DNA of 64,000 nucleotides from Pseudonocardia parietis (GTDB taxonomy: Bacteria > Actinomycetota > Actinomycetes > Mycobacteriales > Pseudonocardiaceae): assembly GCF_017876315.1 (NCBI RefSeq), contig NZ_JAGINU010000001.1, forward strand, positions 496,001 through 560,000, written 5' to 3'. Below the pieces are notes generated by a model. That model made no database searches. It saw only the letters and a list, made by a program, of their open reading frames with translations, and was not told the DNA's origin. Below are positions 36,602 through 48,118 of the stretch, piece by piece. Numbering within the stretch: position 1 is the first letter of the stretch; the number at the start of each line of letters is the position of its first letter. The translations under genes and the position numbers were made by a program.

Positions 36602-36677
36602 TGGTGGAGACGAGGGGAATCGAACCCCTAACCCCCGCCTTGCAAAGGCGGTGCTCTGCCAATTGAGCTACGTCCCC
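36602..36677 (-). tRNA. tRNA-Ala (TGC)
   Basis: Complete cloverleaf: acceptor GGGGACG/CGTCTCC, D arm GCTC-GAGC, anticodon stem CCGCC/GGCGG with loop TTTGCAA (anticodon TGC), T arm AGGGG-TTCGATT-CCCCT, discriminator A and encoded CCA. 73 nt plus CCA. Its 3' half is the attachment site of the element to the left, and the gene remains intact. Paired with tRNA-Ile downstream of gyrA as in mycobacteria. Confidence 0.97.
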
Positions 36678-36712
36678 GCGTGGGTCCCGCTCACGGTACC
36701 CGGGCCGACGGT

Positions 36713-36823
36713 TCAGCGGGTGGTGGCCTCATGCCAGAGGTCATCCGAGCCGACACCGCGCAAGCGGGACCAGCCGACGTACGCGGCGCCGGCCACGAGG
36801 GCCAGGGCGAGCAGCTTCTTCAT
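36713..36823 (-). CDS. DLW-39 family small protein
   Basis: 36 residues starting MKKLLALALVAGAAYVGWSR and ending DDLWHEATTR. A single hydrophobic helix plus the DLW motif match the DLW-39 family of actinobacterial small proteins, which typically sits near gyrA and tRNA-Ile. GAGGAG lies 7 nt upstream of the ATG. It lies between the two tRNA genes on the same strand. Function unknown; probably membrane-anchored. Confidence 0.85.
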   Translation of the reverse strand: MKKLLALALVAGAAYVGWSRLRGVGSDDLWHEATTR

Positions 36824-36860
36824 CGACGGTCTCCTCAGGGGGACTTCGGAGGGGAGAGTG

Positions 36861-36934
36861 TGGGCCTAGCTGGATTTGAACCAGCGACCTCATCGTTATC
36901 AGCGATGCGCTCTAACCAACTGAGCTATAGGCCC
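36861..36934 (-). tRNA. tRNA-Ile (GAT)
   Basis: 74 nt: acceptor GGGCCTA/TAGGCCC, D arm GCTC-GAGC, anticodon stem CATCG/CGATG with loop CTGATAA (anticodon GAT), T arm GCTGG-TTCAAAT-CCAGC, discriminator A; CCA not encoded. First of the tRNA-Ile/tRNA-Ala pair following gyrA and the DUF3566 gene. Confidence 0.97.
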
Positions 36935-37024
36935 TTGCGACATGGAGAACGGTACCGCACGGGGTCGAGCAGGTTACGAGGGGGTCCTCGACGCCCGGCC
37001 CCGTGCGGAGCGGTCCCGAGGGTC

Positions 37025-37780
37025 CTAGTCACGCTCTGACAGCGTGACCTCCACGCCGCCGACCAGGTCGGCGGCCACGTTGTAGACGAAGGCCACGATC
37101 GTCATGGCGACGGCGAACAGCAGGCTGTTGACCGCACCGACGACGGCGGCGAGGCCGAAGACGCGGCCGGCGCTGATGAGCGTCCCGCCCGTGGCCTGCT
37201 GGCCCGTGACGAGGTCGGCGTAGGTGCCGTTCAGCCGGTCCCACACACCCATCCCGCCGAGCACGCCGTACAGCACGCCGGCCGCGACCATCCACACCAG
37301 CCACAGCACGACCGACAGGGCCAGCGCCATCTTCAGCACCGACCACGGATCGAGACGCTTGAGCTGGAGCAGCGCCTGCCGGGGCGGGCGGTTGCGCACC
37401 GCCGCCCGTGGCGTCTCGGCGCCGGTCTCCCGCTGCTCCGGCTCGCGCACCGCGGTCGCTGTGGCACCGCCGGCGGCAGCACCCGCGCCGGGCGCGGTGA
37501 GGAACGCGGTCGGTGCCTCGCTCAACAGCGAGTCCGCCACGGTCGGTCGGTCCGCGTCGTGCGCGCCGTCCTGGGCGTCCGGTACCCGGCGCCACGGCGG
37601 TGGCGAGGCGCCTGCCGGATCCGCCACCGGCTCCTCCGCGGCGGGTTCGACCGCCCGCGGCGTGGGGCTCGGCGGAACATCCGATGCAGCCGGCGGGGGT
37701 GTCGTGTCGGTGGCCTCGTCCGCGTCGGTGGCGACGGTGCGGCCCTCGTCCCGCGACGGGGTGCGGTCGTCGGTGCTCAC
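37025..37780 (-). CDS. DUF3566 transmembrane protein
   Basis: 251 residues. The N-terminal 130 are a disordered Pro/Ala/Thr/Glu-rich cytoplasmic region; the C-terminal 120 hold DUF3566 with two helices (SVLKMALALSVVLWLVWMVAAGVLYGVL and AAVVGAVNSLLFAVAMTIVAFVYNVAADLVGGVEVTL). The Rv0007-type gene always follows gyrA in actinomycetes. GTG at 37780 is chosen for its GAGGAG site; an ATG at 37840 would overlap the gyrA leader. Function unknown, possibly division or envelope related. Confidence 0.88.
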   Translation of the reverse strand: MSTDDRTPSRDEGRTVATDADEATDTTPPPAASDVPPSPTPRAVEPAAEEPVADPAGASPPPWRRVPDAQDGAHDADRPTVADSLLSEAPTAFLTAPGAGAAAGGATATAVREPEQRETGAETPRAAVRNRPPRQALLQLKRLDPWSVLKMALALSVVLWLVWMVAAGVLYGVLGGMGVWDRLNGTYADLVTGQQATGGTLISAGRVFGLAAVVGAVNSLLFAVAMTIVAFVYNVAADLVGGVEVTLSERD

Positions 37781-37888
37781 GAGCTGGAGCTCTCCTCGCT
37801 GGTCGTCGCTGAAGGTCCTGCTGCGGACGACCCGTGCCACGGAGGTGCCACGGGCGGCCGGTCACCTCGACCGGCCGCCCGCGACGAC

Positions 37889-40399
37889 CTACGCCTGCTG
37901 GCCCGGGTCCTCCTCGGTCTCCTCCGCGTTGCGGGCGACCGCCAGCAGCGTGGAGCTCTCGCCCAGGTTCATCAGGCGGACTCCCTTCGTCTGCCGGCCG
38001 GCCTTCCGCACCTCGCGGGCCGAGGTCCGGATGACCCCGCCGGTGGAGGTGATCGCGTACAGCTCGTCGTCGATCCCGACGATGAGTGCACCGACCAGCG
38101 TGCCACGGCGACGGTCGTACTGGAGCGTCAACACTCCCTTCCCGCCACGACCCTGGACCGGGTAGTCCTCGATCGGGGTGCGCTTCGCGTAGCCACCGGT
38201 CGTCGCGACGAGCAGGTAGGTGTCCGGGCGGATCACGCCGAGGGCGAGGAGCTTGTCGCCGACGTTGAACCGCATCCCCAGCACGCCGGAGGTCGCACGG
38301 CCCATCGGCCGCAGCGCGTCGTCGGTGGCGGTGAACCGGATCGACTGCCCCTCGGCCGAGACGAGCAGCAGGTCGTCGTCGCCCGAGCAGAGCACGGCGC
38401 CGACCAGCTCGTCGTCGTCGCGCAGGTTGATGCCGATCAGGCCACCGGTGCGGTTGGAGTCGAAGTCGGTCAGCCGGGACTTCTTCACCAGGCCGTTCTT
38501 CGTCGCCAGGACGAGATACGGCCGCGCCTGGTAGTCCTTGATCTGCATGACCTGGGCGATCTCCTCGTCCGGCTGCAGTGCCAGGAGGTTCGCCAGGTGC
38601 TGCCCGCGCGCCGTCCGGTTCGCCTCGGGCAGCTCGTAGGCCTTGAGCCGGTAGACCCGCCCGCGGTTGGTGAAGAACAGCATCCAGTCGTGCGTGGAGC
38701 AGACGAAGAAGTGGTTGACGATGTCGTCCTGCTTCAGCTGCGCGCCCTGCACGCCCTTGCCGCCGCGCTTCTGCGCCCGGTACAGGTCGGTCTTCGTGCG
38801 CTTCGCGTAGCCGGTGCGGGTGATCGTCACGACGACGTCCTCGACCGCGATGAGATCCTCGTCGGTGACGTCACCGTCGTAGCCGACGATGCGCGTGCGC
38901 CGGTCGTCCCCGTGGGTCTCGATGATCTCGGCGAGCTCGTCACGGACGATCACCCGCTGCCGCTCGGGGCGCGCCAGGATGTCCTCGTAGTCGGCGATCT
39001 CGAGCTCGATCTCCGCGAGCTCGTCGACGATCTTCTGGCGCTCCAGGGCGGCGAGCCTGCGCAGCTGCATGTCCAGGATCGCCTGGGCCTGGATGTCGTC
39101 GACCTGGAGCAGGTCGATCAGGCCCGCCCGGGCGACGTCGACGGTCGCCGACGCCCGGATCAGCGCGATGACCTCGTCGAGGGCGTCGAGCGCCTTGACC
39201 AGGCCACGCAGGATGTGGGCCCGCTCCTCCGCCTTGCGCAGCCGGTAGCGGGTCCGCCGGACGATGACCTCGATCTGGTGCCGCACGTAGTGCCGCACCA
39301 TCTGGTCGAGCCGCAGCGTGCGCGGCACACCGTCGACGATCGACAGCATGTTCGCGCCGAAGCTGTGCTGCAGCTGCGTGTGCTTGTAGAGGTTGTTCAG
39401 CACGACCTTCGCGACCGCGTCCCGCTTGAGCGTGACCACGAGCCGCATGCCGATGCGGTCCGAGGACTCGTCGACGATCTCGGAGATCCCGGCGATCTTG
39501 CCGTCGCGCACCATGGCGGCGATCGACTCGATGAGGTTGTCCGGGTTGACCATGTAGGGCAGCTCGGTGACCACCAGGGTGGTCCGGCCCTTCGTGTCCT
39601 CCTCGACCTCGACGACGGCACGCATCCGGATCGAGCCGCGCCCGGTGCGGTACGCCGACTCGATGCCGTCCCGCCCGACGATCAGCCCGTGGGTCGGGAA
39701 GTCGGGGCCCTTGATGCGCTCCATGAGCGCCTCGAGGAGCTCGTCGTCGGTCGCGTCCGGGTTCTCGAGGTACCACGTGACGCCGGCACCGACCTCGCGC
39801 AGGTTGTGCGGCGGGATGTTGGTCGCCATCCCGACCGCGATGCCGGAGCTGCCGTTGATCAGCAGGTTCGGCACCCGGGACGGCAGGACGACCGGCTCCT
39901 GGGTCTTGCCGTCGTAGTTGTCGAGGTAGTCGACCGTCTCTTCCTCGATGTCCTGCAGCATCGCCATGGCCAGCGGCGACAACCGGCACTCGGTGTACCT
40001 CATGGCGGCGGCCGGGTCGTTGCCGCGCGAGCCGAAGTTGCCCTGCCCCGAGATGAGCGGGTAGCGCATCGACCAGGGCTGGGCCAGGCGCACCAGGGCG
40101 TCGTAGATCGCCGAGTCACCGTGCGGGTGGTAGTTACCCATCACGTCACCGACGACGCGGGCGCACTTGACGAAGGAGCGCTCCGGCCGGAAGCCGTTCT
40201 CCCCCATCGAGTAGAGGACGCGGCGGTGGACCGGCTTGAGCCCGTCCTCCACCAGCGGCAGGGCGCGCCCGACGATCACGCTCATCGCGTAGTCGATGTA
40301 GGAGCGCTGCATCTCCTGCTGGATGTCGACCGGTTCGACCCGGCCACCACCCTCGCCGCCACCGGCCGCGGGAACGGCGGGATCGATCGTGTCCGTCAC
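37889..40399 (-). CDS. gyrA: DNA gyrase subunit A
   Basis: 836 residues, normal length. The breakage-reunion domain carries the catalytic Tyr in the [11 protein letters not shown] segment, and the quinolone pocket reads [19 protein letters not shown], i.e. Ser where quinolone-sensitive species have Ser or Ala and the downstream Asp intact, so no resistance substitution is apparent. The C-terminal beta-pinwheel has the GyrA box [12 protein letters not shown] start with GAGGAG upstream, 49 bp after gyrB. Confidence 0.98.
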   Translation of the reverse strand: MTDTIDPAVPAAGGGEGGGRVEPVDIQQEMQRSYIDYAMSVIVGRALPLVEDGLKPVHRRVLYSMGENGFRPERSFVKCARVVGDVMGNYHPHGDSAIYDALVRLAQPWSMRYPLISGQGNFGSRGNDPAAAMRYTECRLSPLAMAMLQDIEEETVDYLDNYDGKTQEPVVLPSRVPNLLINGSSGIAVGMATNIPPHNLREVGAGVTWYLENPDATDDELLEALMERIKGPDFPTHGLIVGRDGIESAYRTGRGSIRMRAVVEVEEDTKGRTTLVVTELPYMVNPDNLIESIAAMVRDGKIAGISEIVDESSDRIGMRLVVTLKRDAVAKVVLNNLYKHTQLQHSFGANMLSIVDGVPRTLRLDQMVRHYVRHQIEVIVRRTRYRLRKAEERAHILRGLVKALDALDEVIALIRASATVDVARAGLIDLLQVDDIQAQAILDMQLRRLAALERQKIVDELAEIELEIADYEDILARPERQRVIVRDELAEIIETHGDDRRTRIVGYDGDVTDEDLIAVEDVVVTITRTGYAKRTKTDLYRAQKRGGKGVQGAQLKQDDIVNHFFVCSTHDWMLFFTNRGRVYRLKAYELPEANRTARGQHLANLLALQPDEEIAQVMQIKDYQARPYLVLATKNGLVKKSRLTDFDSNRTGGLIGINLRDDDELVGAVLCSGDDDLLLVSAEGQSIRFTATDDALRPMGRATSGVLGMRFNVGDKLLALGVIRPDTYLLVATTGGYAKRTPIEDYPVQGRGGKGVLTLQYDRRRGTLVGALIVGIDDELYAITSTGGVIRTSAREVRKAGRQTKGVRLMNLGESSTLLAVARNAEETEEDPGQQA

Positions 40400-40448
40400 G
40401 AAGTCTCCTCGTGATAGTTCATACGTACGTCTTGATCAGGTGTCCGGA

Positions 40449-42926
<2,478 letters not shown>

Positions 42927-43637
42927 TCAGCCGTAGGTGTCGCGGGGTCCGCGCCCGCGGACGTGGCGCGGACCGTGCCGCCAGCTCGGGCCACTGGGCC
43001 CGACCACCCGGATCCGGCGCACGACGTCCGGCCCGACGGCGTCGGCCAGCCGGGTCAGCAGCTGACGCTGCAGGGTGCGGAGCTGGGAGGCCCAGGCGGT
43101 CGACTCGGCCTGCAGGGTCAGTTCGCCGTCGCGCAGCGAGACCGGGGTGCAGTGGTCGGCGACATCGGGCCCGACGAGCTGCGGCCAGCGGCCGAGGACG
43201 GTGGCGTCGGTCAGCCGCGACGACCAGCCGCGGTCCATCGACACCCGGGAGACCACCCGGCCGAACGGCTGCGGATCCCGCTGGTCCGGCCCGGCACCGG
43301 ACCAGCGCCGGCGCCGGCCCTTGCCGGAGACCACCCGCAGGGTCGGACGAGCCTCCTCGGCCCGCTCGTCGGCCTTGCGGGCGGACACCTCGCGGGCGGC
43401 GCGCAACGCGTCCCGGGCGAGATCGGCGCCGCGCAGCCCGGCCCGTTCGCCGGCGAGCAGATCGCCCTGCTCCCCCGGGACTCCACCGCCCGTGACCGGT
43501 TCGTGACCGGCCCCCGCGGGGTCTCCATCCCCAGGGCGGGCGCCGTCCGGATCCGGGCGGCGGGCCCCTGTCCGGCGGTTACCGGTTCCGCGGCGACGGC
43601 CGTCCCCCGATGTTCCCGAGTTATCCACAGTATCCAC
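42927..43637 (-). CDS. dciA: DciA (DUF721) replicative helicase loader/operator
   Basis: 236 residues. The C-terminal half is the DUF721 KH-like domain (LTDATVLGRWPQLVGPDVADHCTPVSLRDGELTLQAESTAWASQL, LLTRLADAVG), which handles the DnaB helicase in bacteria lacking DnaC/DnaI. The N-terminal part is charged and low-complexity. It sits between recF and gyrB, its standard place (Rv0004). GTG start 66 bp after recF. The first codons coincide with a DnaA-box-like TTATCCACA. Confidence 0.88.
   Translation of the reverse strand: MDTVDNSGTSGDGRRRGTGNRRTGARRPDPDGARPGDGDPAGAGHEPVTGGGVPGEQGDLLAGERAGLRGADLARDALRAAREVSARKADERAEEARPTLRVVSGKGRRRRWSGAGPDQRDPQPFGRVVSRVSMDRGWSSRLTDATVLGRWPQLVGPDVADHCTPVSLRDGELTLQAESTAWASQLRTLQRQLLTRLADAVGPDVVRRIRVVGPSGPSWRHGPRHVRGRGPRDTYG
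43621..43629 (+). promoter_or_regulatory. Perfect DnaA box TTATCCACA at dciA 5' end
   Basis: TTATCCACA is the textbook DnaA box; a second TATCCACA follows directly at 43631-43638. It lies at the start of dciA, 4 kb from oriC. Could tie dciA expression to DnaA or titrate it. Confidence 0.55.
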
Positions 43638-43703
43638 AGCCTTGTCCCCAGATCGCCGTGACGTCGTCGAAACCTGCTCCGGCCCGCTCCGGTGCCACCG
43701 TCA

Positions 43704-44897
43704 TCACGGCTCCGCCACCGGCGCGGCACCGGGCCGGACGACCTTCTGGTCCCCCACCGCGAACCGGACCCCGTCCAGCTCGGGCGGCACGTCCTCGCCG
43801 ACCGCGGCGGTCACCAACACCTGCTCGGCCCCGGAGACCAGCTCGGCCAGCGCACGCCGACGGTCCGAGTCCAGCTCGGCGAACACGTCGTCGAGCACGA
43901 GGACCGGCTCGACGTCGTCGGCGTGCAGCAGCCGGTAGGAGGCCAGCCGCAGCGCCAGGGCGAACGCCCATGACTCGCCGTGGCTGGCGTACCCCTTCGC
44001 CGGGCCCTCGCCGAGCGCGAGCTCCAGCTCGTCGCGGTGCGGACCGACCAGACACACCCCGCGTTCGATCTCCTGCTTCCGGACCTCGGCGAGCCGCTCC
44101 AGCAACAGCGCCTCCAGGTCACCGGCCGACGACGGCAGCTCGGCCACCCCGTCCGTCCCCAGGCTCGAGCGGTAGTCCAGGCCGATCGGGTCGGACGAGG
44201 GCGCGATCCGGGCGAACGCGTCCTGCGCGTACGGCGCGAGCGCGACGACGAGCTCGCGCCGCCCCGCGAGCAGTGCCGCCCCGGTGCGGGCGAGGTGCCC
44301 GTCCCAGACCTCCAGGGTCGCGAGGTCGTCCGGGAGGTCCGGGTCGGCCGGCGCCGGACGGGACCGGCCGCGCGGGCCTCGCAACGCGGGCTTCGCCGTC
44401 TTGAGCAACGCGGACCGCTGGCGGAGCACCTTGTCGTAGTCCGAGCGCACCCCGGCGTACCGGGGGAACCGGGCGACGAGCAGCTCGTCGAGGAACCGGC
44501 GGCGTTCCGAGGGGTCGCCGCGCACCAGGGCCAGGTCCTCGGGGGCGAACAGCACGCTGCGCAGGATCCCCAGCACGTCCCGTGGGCGCGACACCGGCGA
44601 CCGGTTCACCCGCGCCCGGTTCTGCTTCCCCGAGTTGATCTCCAGTTCGACGCCGAGCTTCCGGCCGTGGTGGTGCACCTCGCCGCGGAGCAGGGCCTGC
44701 TCCGCTCCTCGCCGGATCAGCGGCACGTCCGAGGAGACCCGGTGCGAGCCGAGACTGGCGAGGTAACCGATCCCCTCGACCAGGTTGGTCTTGCCGACGC
44801 CGTTAGCCCCGACCAGCACGGTGACGCCGGGCTCGAGCTCCAGCTCGGCCTCCGGCCAGGACCGGAAGTCGGTGACCGAGAACCGCCTGAGGTACAC
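43704..44897 (-). CDS. recF: DNA replication/repair protein RecF
   Basis: 397 residues. Walker [15 protein letters not shown] at about 29-42 and C-terminal Walker [23 protein letters not shown]-like ATPase that loads RecA at gaps. GTG at 44897 ([14 protein letters not shown]) matches the family start and has GGGAGG upstream; the frame is open further up. 7 bp after gnd, so co-transcribed. Confidence 0.96.
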   Translation of the reverse strand: MYLRRFSVTDFRSWPEAELELEPGVTVLVGANGVGKTNLVEGIGYLASLGSHRVSSDVPLIRRGAEQALLRGEVHHHGRKLGVELEINSGKQNRARVNRSPVSRPRDVLGILRSVLFAPEDLALVRGDPSERRRFLDELLVARFPRYAGVRSDYDKVLRQRSALLKTAKPALRGPRGRSRPAPADPDLPDDLATLEVWDGHLARTGAALLAGRRELVVALAPYAQDAFARIAPSSDPIGLDYRSSLGTDGVAELPSSAGDLEALLLERLAEVRKQEIERGVCLVGPHRDELELALGEGPAKGYASHGESWAFALALRLASYRLLHADDVEPVLVLDDVFAELDSDRRRALAELVSGAEQVLVTAAVGEDVPPELDGVRFAVGDQKVVRPGAAPVAEP

Positions 44898-44904
44898 CGC
44901 GTGG

Positions 44905-45855
44905 TCAGCCTCCCGCCCCGGTCGATCCGCTGCCCGACGTGGGCCCTGCCTTGTCACCGGGGACACCGGACGGCCCGGAACTCTTCACCGCGTGCCCGCC
45001 GAACTGCTGGCGCAGCGCGGCGACCGCCTTCATCGCCGGGGACTGGTCCTGCCGGGAGGAGAACCGAGCGAACAGCGCCGCGGAGATCACCGGGAGCGGC
45101 ACGGCGTGTGCGATGGCCTCCTCGATCGTCCAGCGGCCCTCGCCGGAGTCGTCGACCCACCCCTCGAGATCCGCGAGCTCCGGGTCCTGCTTCAAGGCGT
45201 CGACCAGCAGGTCGAGCAGCCAGGACCGGACGACGGTGCCGCGCGACCAGGCCTGGACCACACCGGGCACGTCCGTGATCAGCTCACTGGCCTGCATGAG
45301 TTCGAAGCCCTCGGCGTAGGCCTGCATCAGGCCGTACTCGATGCCGTTGTGGACCATCTTCGCGAAGTGGCCTGCCCCGACCGGGCCGGCATGCGCGAAG
45401 CCCTCCTCGCGCAGCCCCTCCGGCCGGAGCGCGTCGAAGATCGGCATGGCGTGCTCGATGTGCTCGGGCTCGCCACCCGCCATGAGTCCGTAGCCGTTGT
45501 CGCGGCCCCAGATCCCGCCGGAGACACCGCAGTCGACGTAGCCGATCCCGTGTGCGTCGAGCAGCGCGGCGTTGGGCCGGTCGTCGGTGTAGCGGGAGTT
45601 GCCGCCCTCGATCACCAGGTCGCCGGCGGAGAGCGTGGTGGCCAGGGTGGCGATCGTGTTCCGGGTCGGCTCGCCGGACGGCACCATCACCCACACCGAA
45701 CGCGGCGCGTCGAGCGCCGCGGCGAGCTCATCCAGCGACGCGACATCGCTGACGTCGGGCCGGGGGTCGTAACCGACCACCTCGTGCCCGGCGGCACGCA
45801 GCCGCTCCCGCATGTTGCCGCCCATGCGACCCAGACCGATCAGACCGACCTGCAC
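44905..45855 (-). CDS. gnd: 6-phosphogluconate dehydrogenase, decarboxylating (short form)
   Basis: 316 residues, the short GndB/NAD-type form rather than the 470-residue enzyme. Rossmann [40 protein letters not shown] and catalytic [18 protein letters not shown]. Catalyses the third step of the pentose phosphate route. Its place between dnaN and recF is conserved in actinomycetes (gnd near oriC). GTG start. Confidence 0.95.
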   Translation of the reverse strand: MQVGLIGLGRMGGNMRERLRAAGHEVVGYDPRPDVSDVASLDELAAALDAPRSVWVMVPSGEPTRNTIATLATTLSAGDLVIEGGNSRYTDDRPNAALLDAHGIGYVDCGVSGGIWGRDNGYGLMAGGEPEHIEHAMPIFDALRPEGLREEGFAHAGPVGAGHFAKMVHNGIEYGLMQAYAEGFELMQASELITDVPGVVQAWSRGTVVRSWLLDLLVDALKQDPELADLEGWVDDSGEGRWTIEEAIAHAVPLPVISAALFARFSSRQDQSPAMKAVAALRQQFGGHAVKSSGPSGVPGDKAGPTSGSGSTGAGG

Positions 45856-45982
45856 TCGGATGCCCCCTTTGTGTCACGCGCCGCAGGCCCCGCGCTCCGC
45901 GGGACACGGCGGCCCTCGTCGATCACGCCGGGGACGAGTCTTCCCCTCCGGCACCGGACCCGCCCGGCGGGGCCGGGTCGCC

Positions 45983-47137
45983 TCAGCCGGGCAGCCGGAC
46001 CGGCATCAGCAGGTGCAGGTAGCCGGCCTGCTCCGGGGACGGGGCCTCCCCGGCGTCGTCGGTGGCGGGCTTGGGTACGGGCCGGACCAGCGCGGGCCGG
46101 TTCGGCGTGGTGAAGGTCAGCTGGGTCCGGTCGGTGTGCAGTGCGCCGAGCGCGTCGAGCAGGTAGCCCGGGTTGAACGCGATCGTCAGCGGGTTGCCGT
46201 CCAGCGCGCAGGGCAGCTCCTCCTCGGCCGACCCGACGTCGTCGCCGCCCGCTGCCAGGCGCAGACCGTCCTCGCCGAACTCCATCCGGATCTGGGCGAC
46301 CCGGTCCGCGACCAGCGACACGCGCTTGATCGCCTCGACCAGCATCGCGACGTCCAGCTCGGCGGCGGTCGTGTGCTCGGACGGGATCAGCTGACGGAAC
46401 CGCGGGAACTCGGCGTCGAGCAGTCGGCTGGTCGAGCGGCGACCGCCCCCGGTCAGGCCGAGCATGCCGTCGCCCGCGGACAGCGCGATCTCGACGGTGC
46501 CGGAGCCGGCGAGGGTCTTGGCCACCTCGGCGAGAGTCTTCGCCGGGATGAGCACCGCGGTCGAGATCGAGGTGTCCTCCGGGGACCACTCGAGCTCGCG
46601 GACCGCCAGCCGGAACCGGTCGGTCGCGGCGAGGGTCAGCTGGGATCCCTCGATCTCCAGCCGGACACCGGTCAGCATCGGCAGCGTGTCGTCCCGGCCG
46701 GAGGCGACGGCCACCTGTGCGACGGCGGCGGCGAGCGCGTCGGCCGCGACCGAGCCGGCCCGTTGCGGCATCTCGGGCAGCTGCGGGTAGTCCTCCACCG
46801 GCATGATCGGCAGGCTGAACTTGCTGTTGCCGCAGTTGATCGTCGCTCGGGAACCGTCGACCACCAGGTCGACCGGCTTCGACGGCAGCGCCCGGGTGAT
46901 GTCGGCGAGCAACCGGCCCGAGACGAGCGCCCGGCCGGGTTCGCCGACGGTCGCGTCGAGCTCGACGCGGGCCGAGGTCTCGTAGTCGAAACCGGAGACG
47001 GTGAGCTTCTCGCCGGCATCGCCGTCGGACTGGATCAACACCCCGCCGAGGACGGGCACCGGCGGGCGGGCCGGGAGGCTGCGCGCCACCCAGGCAGCCG
47101 CGTCCGCGAGGACGTCGCGTTCGACCCGGAACTTCAT
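45983..47137 (-). CDS. dnaN: DNA polymerase III sliding clamp beta
   Basis: 384 residues with the three clamp domains and the C-terminal LMPVRLPG peptide. GGAAGG lies 7 nt upstream of ATG 47137 (MKFRVERDVLADA); a TTG directly before it could also initiate. Follows oriC, as in other actinomycetes. Confidence 0.97.
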   Translation of the reverse strand: MKFRVERDVLADAAAWVARSLPARPPVPVLGGVLIQSDGDAGEKLTVSGFDYETSARVELDATVGEPGRALVSGRLLADITRALPSKPVDLVVDGSRATINCGNSKFSLPIMPVEDYPQLPEMPQRAGSVAADALAAAVAQVAVASGRDDTLPMLTGVRLEIEGSQLTLAATDRFRLAVRELEWSPEDTSISTAVLIPAKTLAEVAKTLAGSGTVEIALSAGDGMLGLTGGGRRSTSRLLDAEFPRFRQLIPSEHTTAAELDVAMLVEAIKRVSLVADRVAQIRMEFGEDGLRLAAGGDDVGSAEEELPCALDGNPLTIAFNPGYLLDALGALHTDRTQLTFTTPNRPALVRPVPKPATDDAGEAPSPEQAGYLHLLMPVRLPG

Positions 47138-48118
47138 CAAGAACCTTCCCCGGTAGCGCCTCGACCACGGCCGTAAGGCCGGGACGTGACGGGACGGCGG
47201 TGCTGGGCGGACCGGACTCCTCCCCCCGACGGTGGCGGGATCGGAACCCGGGGTTCGCCGGGACGCTCACGGTAGAGCCTCGCCCCGACAGTTTCCACGC
47301 CCACCCCGGGCGGTCGGCGGTCCGGTCCGGCGACACGGCGTGCCCGGATCGTGGGCTCGTCCGTGTCCCCTCCACACGCTTGTTCTCAAGAAGGAAAGAG
47401 AGAGAGGGAAAACCCGTAGTAGTAGTAAGTGCTGTGCACAGTGTGGATGGACGGCGTCCTCGCTGGTCAGCAGGCCGCGTCGACTGGGGATGGGGCGGTG
47501 GGGGCGTCGGTTGACAGGTCCCGGCTCCGGTGGACAGCTGACGTCCACCCCCATCCGTCCCCCGTTCATCCCGAGTTCACCACAGGGTTGTCCCCAGATT
47601 CGGGGTCCTCCGTCCACCGGCCCAGCGCGATCCATCCACAGAGTTGTCCCCAGATGTGGGTGGAAAAGTGGTGGATCGTGGACGCAGGGTGAGGGAGGTC
47701 GCTCCGCGACTCGCGCGCCGTCGTACCGGGAAGAACCCACATACGCCTCATCCGTCACCATCTGGTCGACGCAGGGTGACGAGTCGGCGGCCGGAGAGGA
47801 CCACCCCGCCGGGTGACGAAGCGCCGAACGCCCGATACCGGACGCCGAACGGGCGCGTCGGGAACGACACGCAGGCGGCGCCACGCCGGACCCGATCGGT
47901 ATCGCCGGTGCCGCCGCCCGGCCCGGGACCGTCGCTGCGCCGGCCCGCCGACGGCGGTACCGATCACCCCGGCCCGGTCCGGAACGCGCGGGAACGCGGA
48001 TCTGGGCGCGGTTGACCGTGTGGGTGCGTCGGAATCGGTACCGGTGCGAGCCGTGACCGGGCGGATCACGGGTCTGCGGGGCCGCCCGGGCTGTGGAGAA
48101 CGACGACGGAGCGGTGGA
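47138..48118. other. oriC: Replication origin oriC (dnaN-dnaA intergenic)
   Basis: About 980 bp without genes. DnaA-box-like sites: TTGTCCCCA at 47588-47596 and 47644-47652, CCATCCACA at 47632-47640, and the reverse-oriented TGTGGATGG at 47442-47450 and TGTGGGTGG at 47656-47664. On the dnaN side are TAG/TAA triplets (47417-47428) and a purine/AT-richer tract (47391-47411). The half next to dnaA (47.7-48.1 kb) is GC-rich without evident boxes. Confidence 0.92.
47417..47428 (+). promoter_or_regulatory. DnaA-trio-like TAG-TAG-TAG-TAA
   Basis: TAGTAGTAGTAA, 13 bp from the DnaA box TGTGGATGG (47442-47450) and next to the AT-richer tract on the dnaN side. Read towards dnaN, the order is DnaA box, spacer, TTACTACTACTA, then TTTTCCCTC, matching the box-trio-unwinding layout of the Bacillus subtilis origin. 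Confidence 0.65.

Larger units (their letters stand above)
32265..36646. mobile_element. Remnant integrative element in tRNA-Ala (4.4 kb)
   Basis: Bounded by 47-bp direct repeats (32265-32311, 36600-36646), with a tyrosine-integrase 3' fragment next to the tRNA. Inside each end are paired GTGGCACG motifs 11 bp apart (32398/32409 and 36545/36556), which look like integrase arm sites. Cargo is two MFS transporters and a phosphotransferase fragment. The integrase has lost its N-terminal half, so the element is probably immobile. Confidence 0.8.
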
